Origin: Gemmatimonadota bacterium
GTDB taxonomy: Bacteria > Latescibacterota > UBA2968
Length of the DNA: 39,630 nt
Direction of reading: 5' to 3'
Assembly: GCA_009838845.1 (NCBI GenBank)
Contig: VXRD01000116.1
Location: forward strand, 1-39,630
Every line of letters begins with the position of its first letter. Positions within the stretch are counted from its first letter, which is position 1. The position numbers and the translations under genes were made by a program. Below the pieces are notes generated by a model. That model saw nothing but the letters and a program-made list of their open reading frames with translations. It was not told where the DNA came from and searched no databases. Positions 1-8,543 of this stretch are shown here, piece by piece.

Positions 1-1
1 C

Positions 2-907
2 CGCCCACACCCCCCACCACCCCCACCCTATCCTTCGCCAGCGCCAGTCGCGTTCCACCCCCCCGGCCTCGGCGGACGAGGGGGACGAGGGGGACGACTA
101 CAAAACATACAACAACGCATTACCCGGAATCTGGAGGCTCTACAAGGCGGACGAGGACAAGGAGGTCGAGGAGGGCGAGGGGGACGAGGCGGTCGAGGAG
201 GACCACCGATCAACGGCAAGACAATGGATATGGCGAGAATTGATGAGGTCGTGCGATTGGGAGACATTGAGATTTGGGAAGTGCATAATCGCGGCGGTCA
301 GCCTCACCCTTTCCACCTCCATCCGGTCCAGTTTCAAATTCTCGACCGCAACGGCCAACCATCCACCAGTGCCGACCTCGGCTGGAAAGACACAGTCCTG
401 GTGCCTCCAGGTGATCTCGTTCGGATCATCATGGCCTTCGATCGATATGCTGATCCTCAGGTACCATACATGTACCACTGCCACATCCTGGAACACGAAG
501 ACAACGGGATGATGGGACAGTTCCTGGTTGTGGAAGAGCCAGAGCAACTCAGCCTGATCACTGGCAAGACAACCGTCGTCACATTCATCACTGGCGTTCA
601 ATGCGGGCATTGTTACGAGCACGCGCGTTTGTTCGACGAGGTGCTTCGGGAGAACGACATCAACCTGGTGATCATCACGCCAGAATCCGAGCCGGACCAG
701 GAGAGAGTTGCTGTGCTGTCATCGAGCCTAATCTCTGACACTGCTGGCAAATGGGCAGGCTGGTTTGGAATGGCCCACACCGGCCCAACGCACGGCACAG
801 TCCTGCTGGATACGACCGGCGAGGTCGTCTGGAAGTCCACAGCCCCCGAACCATACATGGATGTCCAAAATCTCGTGAACCGTGCGAAAAATCTGCCGGG
901 CAGATAA
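2..907 (+). CDS. Multicopper oxidase, C-terminal part, fused to a thioredoxin-fold domain (5' end outside window)
   Basis: The frame is open from base 2 to the TAA at 905-907, so the gene starts before the window. A Gly/Arg-rich segment (about residues 24-68 of the visible part) precedes a cupredoxin domain with the copper motifs HPFHLH and YHCHILEHEDNGMM, typical of the third domain of CotA/CueO-like laccases. Such enzymes oxidise phenols, bilirubin-like compounds or metals and pass four electrons to O2. After the usual end of an oxidase (about residue 180) another ~120 residues follow with VTFITGVQCGHCYEH, a thioredoxin/peroxiredoxin-like strand plus a CGHC site. The oxidase call rests on the copper motifs and is firm; the redox role of the C-terminal domain is inferred. 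The signal peptide and first domains are not visible. Confidence 0.88.
   Translation, partial: RPHPPPPPPYPSPAPVAFHPPGLGGRGGRGGRLQNIQQRITRNLEALQGGRGQGGRGGRGGRGGRGGPPINGKTMDMARIDEVVRLGDIEIWEVHNRGGQPHPFHLHPVQFQILDRNGQPSTSADLGWKDTVLVPPGDLVRIIMAFDRYADPQVPYMYHCHILEHEDNGMMGQFLVVEEPEQLSLITGKTTVVTFITGVQCGHCYEHARLFDEVLRENDINLVIITPESEPDQERVAVLSSSLISDTAGKWAGWFGMAHTGPTHGTVLLDTTGEVVWKSTAPEPYMDVQNLVNRAKNLPGR
71..203. repeat. Gly/Arg-coding low-complexity repeat
   Basis: Short G-rich units of the type GGNCGAGGN recur in two blocks (71-98 and 146-203) separated by about 47 bp. In the oxidase frame they give GGRGGRGGR and GGRGGRGGRGG. The blocks flank a short non-repetitive peptide (LQNIQQRITRNLEALQ). Simple repeats like this can change length by slippage. 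Confidence 0.8.
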
Positions 908-997
908 TGATAACTTTATCTTCGGCTTGCTGTTGCGCCTTTTGATATGTAAGTTGTGTGCAAAAAATAGATGGGTATGGCAAACAGGGAGAACGCA

Positions 998-1774
998 ATG
1001 AAACTCACCACTGAACAAATCCGTGAATTTTACCACCGGGGGTATGTCAAAATCCCCGGTGCGATCTCAAAATCAATGGTTGACACGGCTCGTCAAGCGA
1101 TCAACTATTCCATCGGCACACTCAGCCCGAAGGGTCTGAATTTGGCAAAGCACCACGGTGGCGGTGAGGTCGTCAGCAACCTCAATAGCAGCCCAATGAT
1201 CAAGGATCTGTACCACAAAAGCCCTGTCATTTCTCTGACTGAATCTCTACTGGGCAAAGGAAATCTTAAAACTCCCATTGGCAGGACAACTCCCGCCTCA
1301 CGTTTTCCCAATGTCCTGGGCAAAGCACCGCCCGAACCGACCGGTCACATCGATAATATGGGCAATGGGAGAAATGGCAAACCAAAAGGCTCCTATCACC
1401 GGGGCTTTACTTGCTTTGGCATCATCTATCTCGCCGATGTACCCGAGCCCTATAGTGGAAATTTCACAGTCTGGCCCGGGTCCCATCACGTCTATGAAGA
1501 CTATCTCAATAAGAAGGGCGTTGAAATTCTCTCCAATGGACAGCCACGTATTGACCAGCCCGAGCCACCGCACATGATCACCGGTCAGGCAGGAGATCTC
1601 ATTCTCGCTCATTTTTTGGTGTATCACTGCGCCAGCCCCAATGCTTCTCCCAATATTCGCTATGCCACAATTGCCCGCATGAGCCATATTGATTGTGCAA
1701 AAAACGGCAACGACTGCTTCACCGACATCTGGCGAGAATTTTCCTGTGTCCGCGAAGTGATGGGTATTGACTGA
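998..1774 (+). CDS. PhyH-like Fe(II)/2-oxoglutarate dioxygenase
   Basis: 258 residues, a usual size for the phytanoyl-CoA dioxygenase (PhyH) family, which hydroxylates small organic substrates using Fe(II), O2 and 2-oxoglutarate. The iron triad is visible as H117-x-D119 (GHID) and H210 (VYHCASPN); R221 fits the 2-oxoglutarate carboxylate ligand. The start is placed at 998 because AGGGAG lies at 986-991; an in-frame ATG at 971 has no such site. The gene sits 90 bp after the oxidase and 32 bp before the propeller hydrolase, so these three may be cotranscribed. The substrate cannot be told from sequence; family members act on substrates as different as acyl-CoA, ectoine and alkyl sulfates or phosphonates. 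Confidence 0.88.
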   Translation: MKLTTEQIREFYHRGYVKIPGAISKSMVDTARQAINYSIGTLSPKGLNLAKHHGGGEVVSNLNSSPMIKDLYHKSPVISLTESLLGKGNLKTPIGRTTPASRFPNVLGKAPPEPTGHIDNMGNGRNGKPKGSYHRGFTCFGIIYLADVPEPYSGNFTVWPGSHHVYEDYLNKKGVEILSNGQPRIDQPEPPHMITGQAGDLILAHFLVYHCASPNASPNIRYATIARMSHIDCAKNGNDCFTDIWREFSCVREVMGID

Positions 1775-1806
1775 GAACATCAGGCCACTGACGTGAAGGA
1801 GATGGT

Positions 1807-2859
1807 ATGACAGCAAAAACCCTGATTGACTACTTCCTTCCCATGGAGCCTCGGGGACCTCTGGTCTCCGAAAGAGTCTGGGGCGATCCAAATGTGTTGC
1901 CGCGCGACATCCACAACGGGCTGGAAGATGTCAGGCTGGAGAACTGGTGCTACTGGGACGGTAAGATTGTGAAGGACAATGAAGGGCGCTATCACATCTA
2001 TGCCAGCCGCTGGCATCACGCCTTTACGCACCGCACAGGCTGGAAAGAAGACTCAAAAGGCATACACGCTGTCAGCGATCACGTTATGGGCCCCTATGAA
2101 GACAAGGGCCTCCTCTGGCCCCACTGGCAGGGCGGCAAGGGACACAATGTGATCGGACTGAGGATGCACGACGGTCGGTACGCCACGGTGACAAGCGAGA
2201 TTACCCATGGGGAGGTCTTTGTTTCCGAATCGCCAGACGGCCCGTTTGAACTACTCGGCAGGATCAAGGTAGATTTCAACGGATTTGATCCGGCACTTGC
2301 CCGCTATGAAAGGAACGGCCGCATGGCCAATGTCAAAATCCTGCTGCGACCAGAGGGGAGATACATGATTGTCCCCCGGTCCACTGCTACCCTGATCAGC
2401 GAAAGCGGCATTCTGGGGCCTTATAAGATCATGAGCGATCGGTTGTACGATAAATATCCAGAGTTGCCTCAGACGCGGAATGAGGACCCCACTGTCTGGT
2501 ACAGCGGCGGCCTGTATCACATTGTGTACAACCATTGGCCTACCGGAATATCTTATCACTTTACGTCCGAAGATGGTATTCATAACTGGACGTATCGGGG
2601 CGTTGCCTTCCGCAAAGAGGCCATGGTATTTCGCTATACAGATGGAACTGTAAACCACTGGGAGATGGTGGAGCGTCCGACCGCATATGTCGAAGACGGC
2701 CACGTCACGCACTTCATCTTCTCGGTCATTGATGTGAAGAAAGCGGAAGATCTGGGAAACGATAATCACGCCAGCAAGATTGTCGTCGTGCCGTTCGACG
2801 GAGCGTCGTTTGATCGAGACATGCAGGAAATTGTGGCGGCTGAAAAGGCAACGGGCTAA
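1807..2859 (+). CDS. Five-bladed beta-propeller glycoside hydrolase-like protein (GH43/GH117 type)
   Basis: 350 residues without a signal peptide. Repeating blade-type segments (WCYWDGKIVKDNEGRYHIYAS, NEDPTVWYSGGLYHIVYNHW, RPTAYVEDGHVTHFIFS) are characteristic of the GH43/GH62/GH32/GH117 propeller superfamily, whose members cleave arabinosides, xylosides, fructosides or anhydro-galactosides. Acidic residues in ENWCYWDGK and RNEDPTVWY are candidates for the catalytic set, but I cannot assign them without a structure-based alignment. GAAGGAGA (1794-1801) is a good ribosome-binding site for the ATG at 1807. The gene converges with the beta-helix gene, the two stop codons being only 3 nt apart. 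The superfamily is fairly secure; the exact family and substrate are not. Confidence 0.75.
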   Translation: MTAKTLIDYFLPMEPRGPLVSERVWGDPNVLPRDIHNGLEDVRLENWCYWDGKIVKDNEGRYHIYASRWHHAFTHRTGWKEDSKGIHAVSDHVMGPYEDKGLLWPHWQGGKGHNVIGLRMHDGRYATVTSEITHGEVFVSESPDGPFELLGRIKVDFNGFDPALARYERNGRMANVKILLRPEGRYMIVPRSTATLISESGILGPYKIMSDRLYDKYPELPQTRNEDPTVWYSGGLYHIVYNHWPTGISYHFTSEDGIHNWTYRGVAFRKEAMVFRYTDGTVNHWEMVERPTAYVEDGHVTHFIFSVIDVKKAEDLGNDNHASKIVVVPFDGASFDRDMQEIVAAEKATG

Positions 2860-2862
2860 AAG

Positions 2863-4197
2863 CTATTTTCCCGAATTTGAGGCTCTCCTGGGTTCAATAG
2901 GGATACCCCGGTCAGCCTTCCATTTTCTGAGGGCTTGTCCCCATTTGCCCGGTCTGGCGTCTTCTGGGGTCAGGATCTTCTTATCAGCGTTGTACTTAAA
3001 TCCCTCAAGAGTCACGTTCTCGATATCGACGCGATATGTCCCATTTGTGTAATCCTTTACCGCCCCGATCGATGGCCCATCAAAGAATTTTGTGACCTTT
3101 CTTAGCCTCAGATCATCGTAGTATTCTTCCGGGATATTCATCATTTCGTGTGTTTTTACCTGCGCATCTTTCCCAAAAATCGCGTGAATATTTTTGATGG
3201 AACACCCATCGGCAAAGCGTCCGGGTTTTGCGTCGGGATTTCTCGCCTGTTCGGCCTTCTTGACGTTCCCCCTGCCTATGGTGACCGCATATGTACTGCT
3301 TTGGGACGTGACACCATCGACATGAACCAATCCATTGTTCGCGCTGTGAGGTCCAAGCATGACAGCACAGCGGCCATTTTCAGAGGTGATGTTTCTGGCT
3401 GTAATGTCATAAACTGCCGTGTGATCTCCCACAGCACCCGTTTCCAGTCTCAGGGTGACGCCTCCCTTTGCGTAAAGATCTTCGAAGTGCAACGATTGTG
3501 CGCCGTGTAACTGGACGAGTCCATATCCCGGGCTGGCGTTGAAGATGCGACAATTTCGGATGGTTCCATCAGTAGCGCGAGAGATCTCCCAATGTTTCAC
3601 ATTTTCGTTGCGCGACCGTGTAGGAGTCATCGTCAACCCACAATAGACCGTGAAGTTATCTTTTATATCGAGATCGGAGATGAGGAAATTTCTGACCATT
3701 CTGCACAAGACGGTGCGGATGCCCTCTTCTTCCCGCCGCTCCCGGTCGGAATAATCGACGATGAACCGTCCGCCGAGTCCCCTAATGCTGACGTTCTCAA
3801 TAAATTCATTTCCCCTTTGCTTAGGTCCCCTCCCGGATGTATCCTCATAGTCCAGGATGAAAATAACGGTTTTTGTACCTTCTGGCCAATAGGGCTTGAT
3901 GACTGTATCTTTTTCGATCAACAGGTGTACATTCGATTTGAGATAGACTTTTGCAAAACGATAGGTTCCTTTCGGAATAATAAGCCGTCCACCGCCTGCG
4001 GCTGCGACGTCGTTGATCGCCTTCTGCAAAAGCGCACTCTGGTTGGTTTTTGCATCGTCATCGACCAGGCCGTAATCGGATTTGAGGTCTTGCACAAAGC
4101 TATTTGTATCCATGGCCTCCTGGTATCTGGCGCTGACCGTTGTGACCCCTGAGATAAGCGTGAGGGTCATGAGACCGAGTATCAGGGTGAGCTTCAT
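2863..4197 (-). CDS. Secreted pectate-lyase-like right-handed beta-helix protein
   Basis: 444 residues. A classical signal peptide (MKLTLILGLMTLTLISG, cleavage near VSA|RYQ) indicates export. The N-terminal block DDAKTNQSALLQKAINDVAA followed by GGGRLIIPKGTYRF is the entry of the Pectate_lyase_3/GH28 beta-helix fold, and later segments (IENVSIRGLGG, FEDLYAKGG, IENVTLEGF) are helix coils. These proteins cleave or bind acidic polysaccharides such as pectin or sulfated or uronic glycans. The start at 4197 is supported by AAGGAGA at 4204-4210. It is the last gene of the minus-strand run, 22 nt behind the sulfatase gene, and the only one of the twelve with an obvious signal peptide. I do not see a clear catalytic signature that separates lyase from hydrolase. 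Confidence 0.8.
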   Translation of the reverse strand: MKLTLILGLMTLTLISGVTTVSARYQEAMDTNSFVQDLKSDYGLVDDDAKTNQSALLQKAINDVAAAGGGRLIIPKGTYRFAKVYLKSNVHLLIEKDTVIKPYWPEGTKTVIFILDYEDTSGRGPKQRGNEFIENVSIRGLGGRFIVDYSDRERREEEGIRTVLCRMVRNFLISDLDIKDNFTVYCGLTMTPTRSRNENVKHWEISRATDGTIRNCRIFNASPGYGLVQLHGAQSLHFEDLYAKGGVTLRLETGAVGDHTAVYDITARNITSENGRCAVMLGPHSANNGLVHVDGVTSQSSTYAVTIGRGNVKKAEQARNPDAKPGRFADGCSIKNIHAIFGKDAQVKTHEMMNIPEEYYDDLRLRKVTKFFDGPSIGAVKDYTNGTYRVDIENVTLEGFKYNADKKILTPEDARPGKWGQALRKWKADRGIPIEPRRASNSGK

Positions 4198-4219
4198 AAT
4201 AGATTCTCCTTGTTTTATA

Positions 4220-5617
4220 TTAGTGTTCGGTGGTTTTTTGAGAATTCCCTGTCGGGTATGGTTCCGCATTGTGTTTTGGCAACCAGGATGACAGTTCTTG
4301 TTTGACCGAAACATACGCTTCCCGATCTGCCAGATTGTGGAACTCTTGCCCATCGTTTTGATGGTCGTATAATTCTTCCGAGCCATCCTCATATCGGATA
4401 TAACGCCACCTATCCGATCTTATTGCATGATTATTGAATCCCTGTGTACAGACCACTGCGCGATGGGTCTCTTCCTCTGGGTTATGCAGCAAAGGGACCA
4501 GACTCACGCCATCAAAATCTCCTGATATTTTACCGCCTGACAATTCGATCAGTGTAGGATAAATATCGAGCAGGCTGACAGCCTGTTTGCAGACCTTGCC
4601 CGAAGCAATCTCTCCAGGCGCAACGATGATCATCGGTACCCGCGTGGTCTGCTCCCACAATGCAAATTTCTCCCAATGCTCCTTTTGCCCCAGATGATAC
4701 CCATTGTCTGACCACAAAACAACAATAGTATTTTCGGCGTGAGGTCCATTTTGAAGTGCAGCTAATAGACGCCCAACCATGTCGTCGGTAAAACTGACAG
4801 CCGCATGATATGCCTGAACAGCCTCTTTCCATTTGTCATTTTCAACCATCCATTTGTGCCATGTACGCCTGACCATAGCCTGACCCGCTTCTGGCACATC
4901 ATCCAGATCATTTTCAAGAACCTCAGGTACTGCAACTTCGTCATAGGGATGTCTCTCGAAATATTTTTCTGGCACATACCAGGGAATATGCGGTCGATAG
5001 ATCCCCGCGGCCAGAAACAAAGGCTGACCATGGTCTTGAGACAGTTGTTGCTCTGCCCACGACACGACTTTGGCATCGGCCATTTCTCCAGTTTCAATAT
5101 CCAATGCCGCCCAATCAAAATATCCGCGATAAAACTTTTTGCTCCCATTTACAGGCCAAACATCTGGCGCGACTTCTTGAGGCATTTGACGGTCTTTTGA
5201 TGGAAAGTATTCGTCCCAGGGGCGGGGATCAAGATATCCCTCATACATCTTTTCGCTCAGGGTCGCCCCGTGGTACACCTTTCCGCCACCAAGGGTTTTG
5301 TACCCCTTGTCCTTAAAATATTGAGGCAGTGTAACCCTATCTTTCAGGCTCTTACATTTTCTCCAATCCTGCCTGTTGAGATACACGCCCGATGTCGATG
5401 GAGCCAACCCGGTCATCACACTTACACGTGAAGGATTGCAGGCAGGAGCTGCGCAATGTGCATTGGTAAAATACACGCCCTTTTGGGCAAGCGCATTCAT
5501 ATTGGGAGTGTGAACAGAAGTTTCTCCATTCATCGCATCGGGACAACCGCATAAATCGTCAATGGCGATAAAGAGCACATTGGGTTGATTGCTTTTATTT
5601 TCTTTGATGTCTGCCAT
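4220..5617 (-). CDS. S1-type sulfatase, iduronate-2-sulfatase-like
   Basis: 465 residues. Type I sulfatases hydrolyse sulfate esters using formylglycine made from the Cys of C-x-P-x-R; here C60 in CNPSR. Metal ligands are suggested by the IAIDD segment (D20, D21) and by WSDNGYHLGQKEHWEK. The segments LPQYFKDKGYKTLGGGKVYH and NGYHLGQKEHW resemble the iduronate-2-sulfatase branch. There is no signal peptide. An ATG at 5635 (overlapping the upstream gene by 11 nt, with AAAGGA before it) is a real alternative to 5617. The gene is coupled to the preceding sulfatase and followed after 22 nt by the beta-helix gene. A sulfated sugar substrate is likely; which one is not determinable. Confidence 0.9.
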   Translation of the reverse strand: MADIKENKSNQPNVLFIAIDDLCGCPDAMNGETSVHTPNMNALAQKGVYFTNAHCAAPACNPSRVSVMTGLAPSTSGVYLNRQDWRKCKSLKDRVTLPQYFKDKGYKTLGGGKVYHGATLSEKMYEGYLDPRPWDEYFPSKDRQMPQEVAPDVWPVNGSKKFYRGYFDWAALDIETGEMADAKVVSWAEQQLSQDHGQPLFLAAGIYRPHIPWYVPEKYFERHPYDEVAVPEVLENDLDDVPEAGQAMVRRTWHKWMVENDKWKEAVQAYHAAVSFTDDMVGRLLAALQNGPHAENTIVVLWSDNGYHLGQKEHWEKFALWEQTTRVPMIIVAPGEIASGKVCKQAVSLLDIYPTLIELSGGKISGDFDGVSLVPLLHNPEEETHRAVVCTQGFNNHAIRSDRWRYIRYEDGSEELYDHQNDGQEFHNLADREAYVSVKQELSSWLPKHNAEPYPTGNSQKTTEH

Positions 5618-5624
5618 GAACTGC

Positions 5625-6995
5625 CTAATCCTCATCGTGTCCTTTGAATCCCATAGATGGATCGAGAATCTCGCCTTCGCGAACCGGTGTATGAGCGTCC
5701 CCGGCATACTGCGTCATCTTCTCGAGGATGTCAGGATACTGAGCAGCGACATCGTTCAGTTCTTCAATATCTGTGCTCAAGTCATACAACTCAAACGGCC
5801 CGTCTTTATCTGGTCTCACGGCTTTCCAACTCCCCATACGAACAGCGCAACTTTTCCGATCCTCCCAGTACAGGTACTCGTGCTGCTCCTGCTTGCGCTC
5901 GGTCTCACCATGCAATGTGGGCAAGATTGAAATGCCGTCGATATCAGACCCAATCTTCGCCCCCGTCAGTTCCGCCAGAGTAGGCATCACATCGGGAAAG
6001 TATCCCAGGTGCTCAGAAAACGTTCCTGGCTCGATCTGACCCGGCCACCGGACGATGAAGGGAACCCGTAGCCCGCCTTCATAGAAATTGCCCTTGCCCC
6101 CGCGGAAGCGTTCGCCCGTCCCGGGATTCAGATTGGGGGCAAAAAAGCCATGTGGATGGTTCTCGTTTGCGAAATAAGGAGCGCCACCATTGTCGCCACA
6201 AGCAAAGATGATGGTCTTCTCGTCAATCTTCAACGCCTTCAGCAGATCCATGATCTCACCGATCTGGCGATCAGCCATTTCCATCATCGCGGCGTACATC
6301 TGTGTATCGTAAGGTCCTCTCTGGTTCGTGGCATCCCATTTCACGTCCTTGTACTTCTGCCAGGCCGGATCCGATTCGGGCATCATCCACTGGCCGTGCG
6401 GAGGCGTCCACGGAAGATAGGCAAAGAACGGACGATCTTTATTCTCTCGTATGAACTTCAGCCCTTCTTCATAGATGAGGCCATGGGAGAACACCTCGCC
6501 AGTGTGGAAACCACCTGTATTCCCCTCCAGATACATCTTCTCGCTGTTGCGGAGAAGGTATCTCGGGTAGTACGTGTGTGCATGCACCTGATGATAATAA
6601 CCGAAGAAAGTATCAAAGCCGTGTTTCTCTGGCACGCCCGTTGTCCCGGCATCGCCCAGGCCCCACTTGCCGAAACCGCCAGTCGCGTAGCCCTCGGCTT
6701 TGAGCATTTCAGCGATCGTCATATCATCTGTACGCAGTGCCAGACCGCCGCCATTTGCGCGGATTGTTGTGTGACCCGTATGCCGACCTGTCATCAGCGC
6801 ACAGCGGGTCGGAGCACAGACATTACCTCCCGCAAGCATTTGAGTAAACTGGATGCCCTCAGACGCCATCTTGTCGATATTGGGCGTCTGAAGAATGGGA
6901 TGACCCATGGCGGACCACTCAAAATATCCCCACTCATCCAGCATGATATAGATGATATTCGGCTTCTCAATGCCTGCGATGTTTTGTTTTTCCAT
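5625..6995 (-). CDS. S1-type sulfatase (arylsulfatase A-like)
   Basis: 456 residues. C60 in CAPTRC followed by ALMTGRHTGH is the formylglycine motif. The first metal motif reads LDEWGY, with Glu where most family members have the second Asp, a conservative change. FACGDNGGAPYF provides the later Asp/Asn ligands and GGKGNFYEGGLRVPFIVRW is the conserved substrate-side block. No signal peptide: the protein begins directly with KPNIIYIMLDEW. AAGGGAG lies upstream of the ATG at 6995. It stands between the GH32-like gene (29 nt) and the iduronate-sulfatase-like gene in the same transcription unit. The two adjacent sulfatases belong to different subfamilies and so probably attack different positions of one substrate. 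Confidence 0.9.
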   Translation of the reverse strand: MEKQNIAGIEKPNIIYIMLDEWGYFEWSAMGHPILQTPNIDKMASEGIQFTQMLAGGNVCAPTRCALMTGRHTGHTTIRANGGGLALRTDDMTIAEMLKAEGYATGGFGKWGLGDAGTTGVPEKHGFDTFFGYYHQVHAHTYYPRYLLRNSEKMYLEGNTGGFHTGEVFSHGLIYEEGLKFIRENKDRPFFAYLPWTPPHGQWMMPESDPAWQKYKDVKWDATNQRGPYDTQMYAAMMEMADRQIGEIMDLLKALKIDEKTIIFACGDNGGAPYFANENHPHGFFAPNLNPGTGERFRGGKGNFYEGGLRVPFIVRWPGQIEPGTFSEHLGYFPDVMPTLAELTGAKIGSDIDGISILPTLHGETERKQEQHEYLYWEDRKSCAVRMGSWKAVRPDKDGPFELYDLSTDIEELNDVAAQYPDILEKMTQYAGDAHTPVREGEILDPSMGFKGHDED

Positions 6996-7024
6996 TGCCC
7001 TACTCCCTTCAGATCATTTCTTTA

Positions 7025-8524
7025 TCACCAGGGATTCGTCGCATCCATCTCCCACTTCACGATGTCGCTCACAACGATGGACCCATCCGAAGAGAACACC
7101 CGAACCTGATCACTATCCTCTCGCGTTGGGTACACCCTCTGAACCATACAAATCTGAGAATTGACAAAAATCTCCACCACCGATCGGTCAACAAACACAT
7201 GGAAATGCAACGGTCCTCCGCTTCGCGGCTCGAATGGCACGACCTGCTTCAACGTGGGATATTCGAGGTCATCTGCAAGACTCGCATTCGAAAAATTGAT
7301 GACAAATTCCTTCTTTGTCCCATCGTAGGAGGTGACGGTCTCCTCCGCACAGTCGGGAGAGCAAAACAGCTTGAACCCAAATGTGTTTGTATTTCCAGGA
7401 TCAATGGCAAACTTCAATTCCATACAGGTACCGCTCAATTCTTCCAAAGCGATATCCTGCCCTACCTCTACCCGCACCGAATCGATGGAACGCTCGTCGT
7501 ATCTCAATCTCTGAAGCTCCTCAACCGGACGAATTTCAAGACGGTTATCCGCATCGGGAATAAAATGCCAAGGCAGCGTCATGATGCTGCCCCATCCGTA
7601 CTTTGACGTACTCCTCCCCTCGCGGATCCATCCCCAGAAAATCCTCCGACCGCGCTCGTCAATCAGGGTTTCTGGTCCAGCAAGAAGACCGCCGAGATAG
7701 CTCAGCTGACCGTTCTCCTCAGGGTAGAATTGCTCGTTTTCATATCGGCCGATGTAATACTGACATTTTGAGAATGGCAGGTGGGTATGCATCACCAGCA
7801 TATACCGATCGCCAAACGGAAAGAAATCCGAACAAGCGCAGTCCTCGATCTCCTCCGTCCACTTTCGATCCGACTTGTAGAAAGGTCCAACGTATTCCCA
7901 ATTTCTCAAATCCTTCGACTTGAACAGACTTGTGCAATCCCCTTCATATCCGGGCCGGTGGTTCTTGTTTCCGATCAGAGCGTAGTACGTATCCCCTTCC
8001 TTCCAACCACTCGGATCAAAGATCACGCATTCCGGATAGGGCGCGTCTGGCTCCAGTATGTTCGTCACGCGGTTCCAGCCAGCATCAATGGGAATAACTG
8101 GATTCTCATCGAGCGGAACCCAATGGTCAAGCTGATCATCGTAACACTGGTAAATGCATATCCCTTTGCGCGGCATATTGGTGATAATCGTCGGTACCTC
8201 ACATCCTTCCATCGCATCACCACTGTTAAAATAATCCCCCTTTTTGCCTTCAAGCGGCTCTCGCAGAGATGCTTTGTGGTAGGTCCAGTGAAGAAGGTCC
8301 CGGCTCGAAATGTGCTGCCAACTGGAAAAATCCCTCTCACCGGATCCATTTGCAATCTTCTGGAGGTATCCGATATGGTATCGCCCCTTCCAGTAAATCG
8401 CGCCATTTATGTCATTCCATCGACCTTCTGGAGGCAAAAAATGGTATCGCGGGCGGTGTCGATCGGCAACCATCTTTTCCCTGGATTCATAGACCTCCAT
8501 CAAAAAATCGTCATAATTTTGCAC
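7025..8524 (-). CDS. GH32-like beta-fructosidase-fold hydrolase
   Basis: About 499 residues. The propeller begins with HFLPPEGRWNDINGAIYW, a variant of the GH32 WMNDPNG motif that keeps the nucleophile Asp (D38). The usual RDP triad is IFDPSGW (D170). Where GH32 has ECPDFF with the acid/base Glu, this protein reads DCACSDFFPFG, placing Ala at the Glu position, with acidic residues just upstream (EEIED). The C-terminal beta-sandwich is clear: FVDRSVVEIFVN. Members hydrolyse fructans or sucrose. I place the start at the GTG 8524 because AAAGGAGA (8529-8536) sits 4-5 nt ahead of it; the in-frame ATG at 8539 has no such site. There is no signal peptide. Fold assignment is firm; activity may be non-standard. 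Confidence 0.85.
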   Translation of the reverse strand: MQNYDDFLMEVYESREKMVADRHRPRYHFLPPEGRWNDINGAIYWKGRYHIGYLQKIANGSGERDFSSWQHISSRDLLHWTYHKASLREPLEGKKGDYFNSGDAMEGCEVPTIITNMPRKGICIYQCYDDQLDHWVPLDENPVIPIDAGWNRVTNILEPDAPYPECVIFDPSGWKEGDTYYALIGNKNHRPGYEGDCTSLFKSKDLRNWEYVGPFYKSDRKWTEEIEDCACSDFFPFGDRYMLVMHTHLPFSKCQYYIGRYENEQFYPEENGQLSYLGGLLAGPETLIDERGRRIFWGWIREGRSTSKYGWGSIMTLPWHFIPDADNRLEIRPVEELQRLRYDERSIDSVRVEVGQDIALEELSGTCMELKFAIDPGNTNTFGFKLFCSPDCAEETVTSYDGTKKEFVINFSNASLADDLEYPTLKQVVPFEPRSGGPLHFHVFVDRSVVEIFVNSQICMVQRVYPTREDSDQVRVFSSDGSIVVSDIVKWEMDATNPW

Positions 8525-8543
8525 ACAATCTCCTTTCATCCTG

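Noticed and set aside
28-267. Minus-strand Pro/Arg-rich reading frame opposite the start of the oxidase gene
   Set aside because: It is the complement of the Gly/Arg repeat; the plus-strand frame runs into clear copper-oxidase motifs.
3592-4152. Plus-strand frame opposite the beta-helix gene
   Set aside because: Shadow of the minus-strand gene, which has a signal peptide, a good ribosome-binding site and a recognisable fold.
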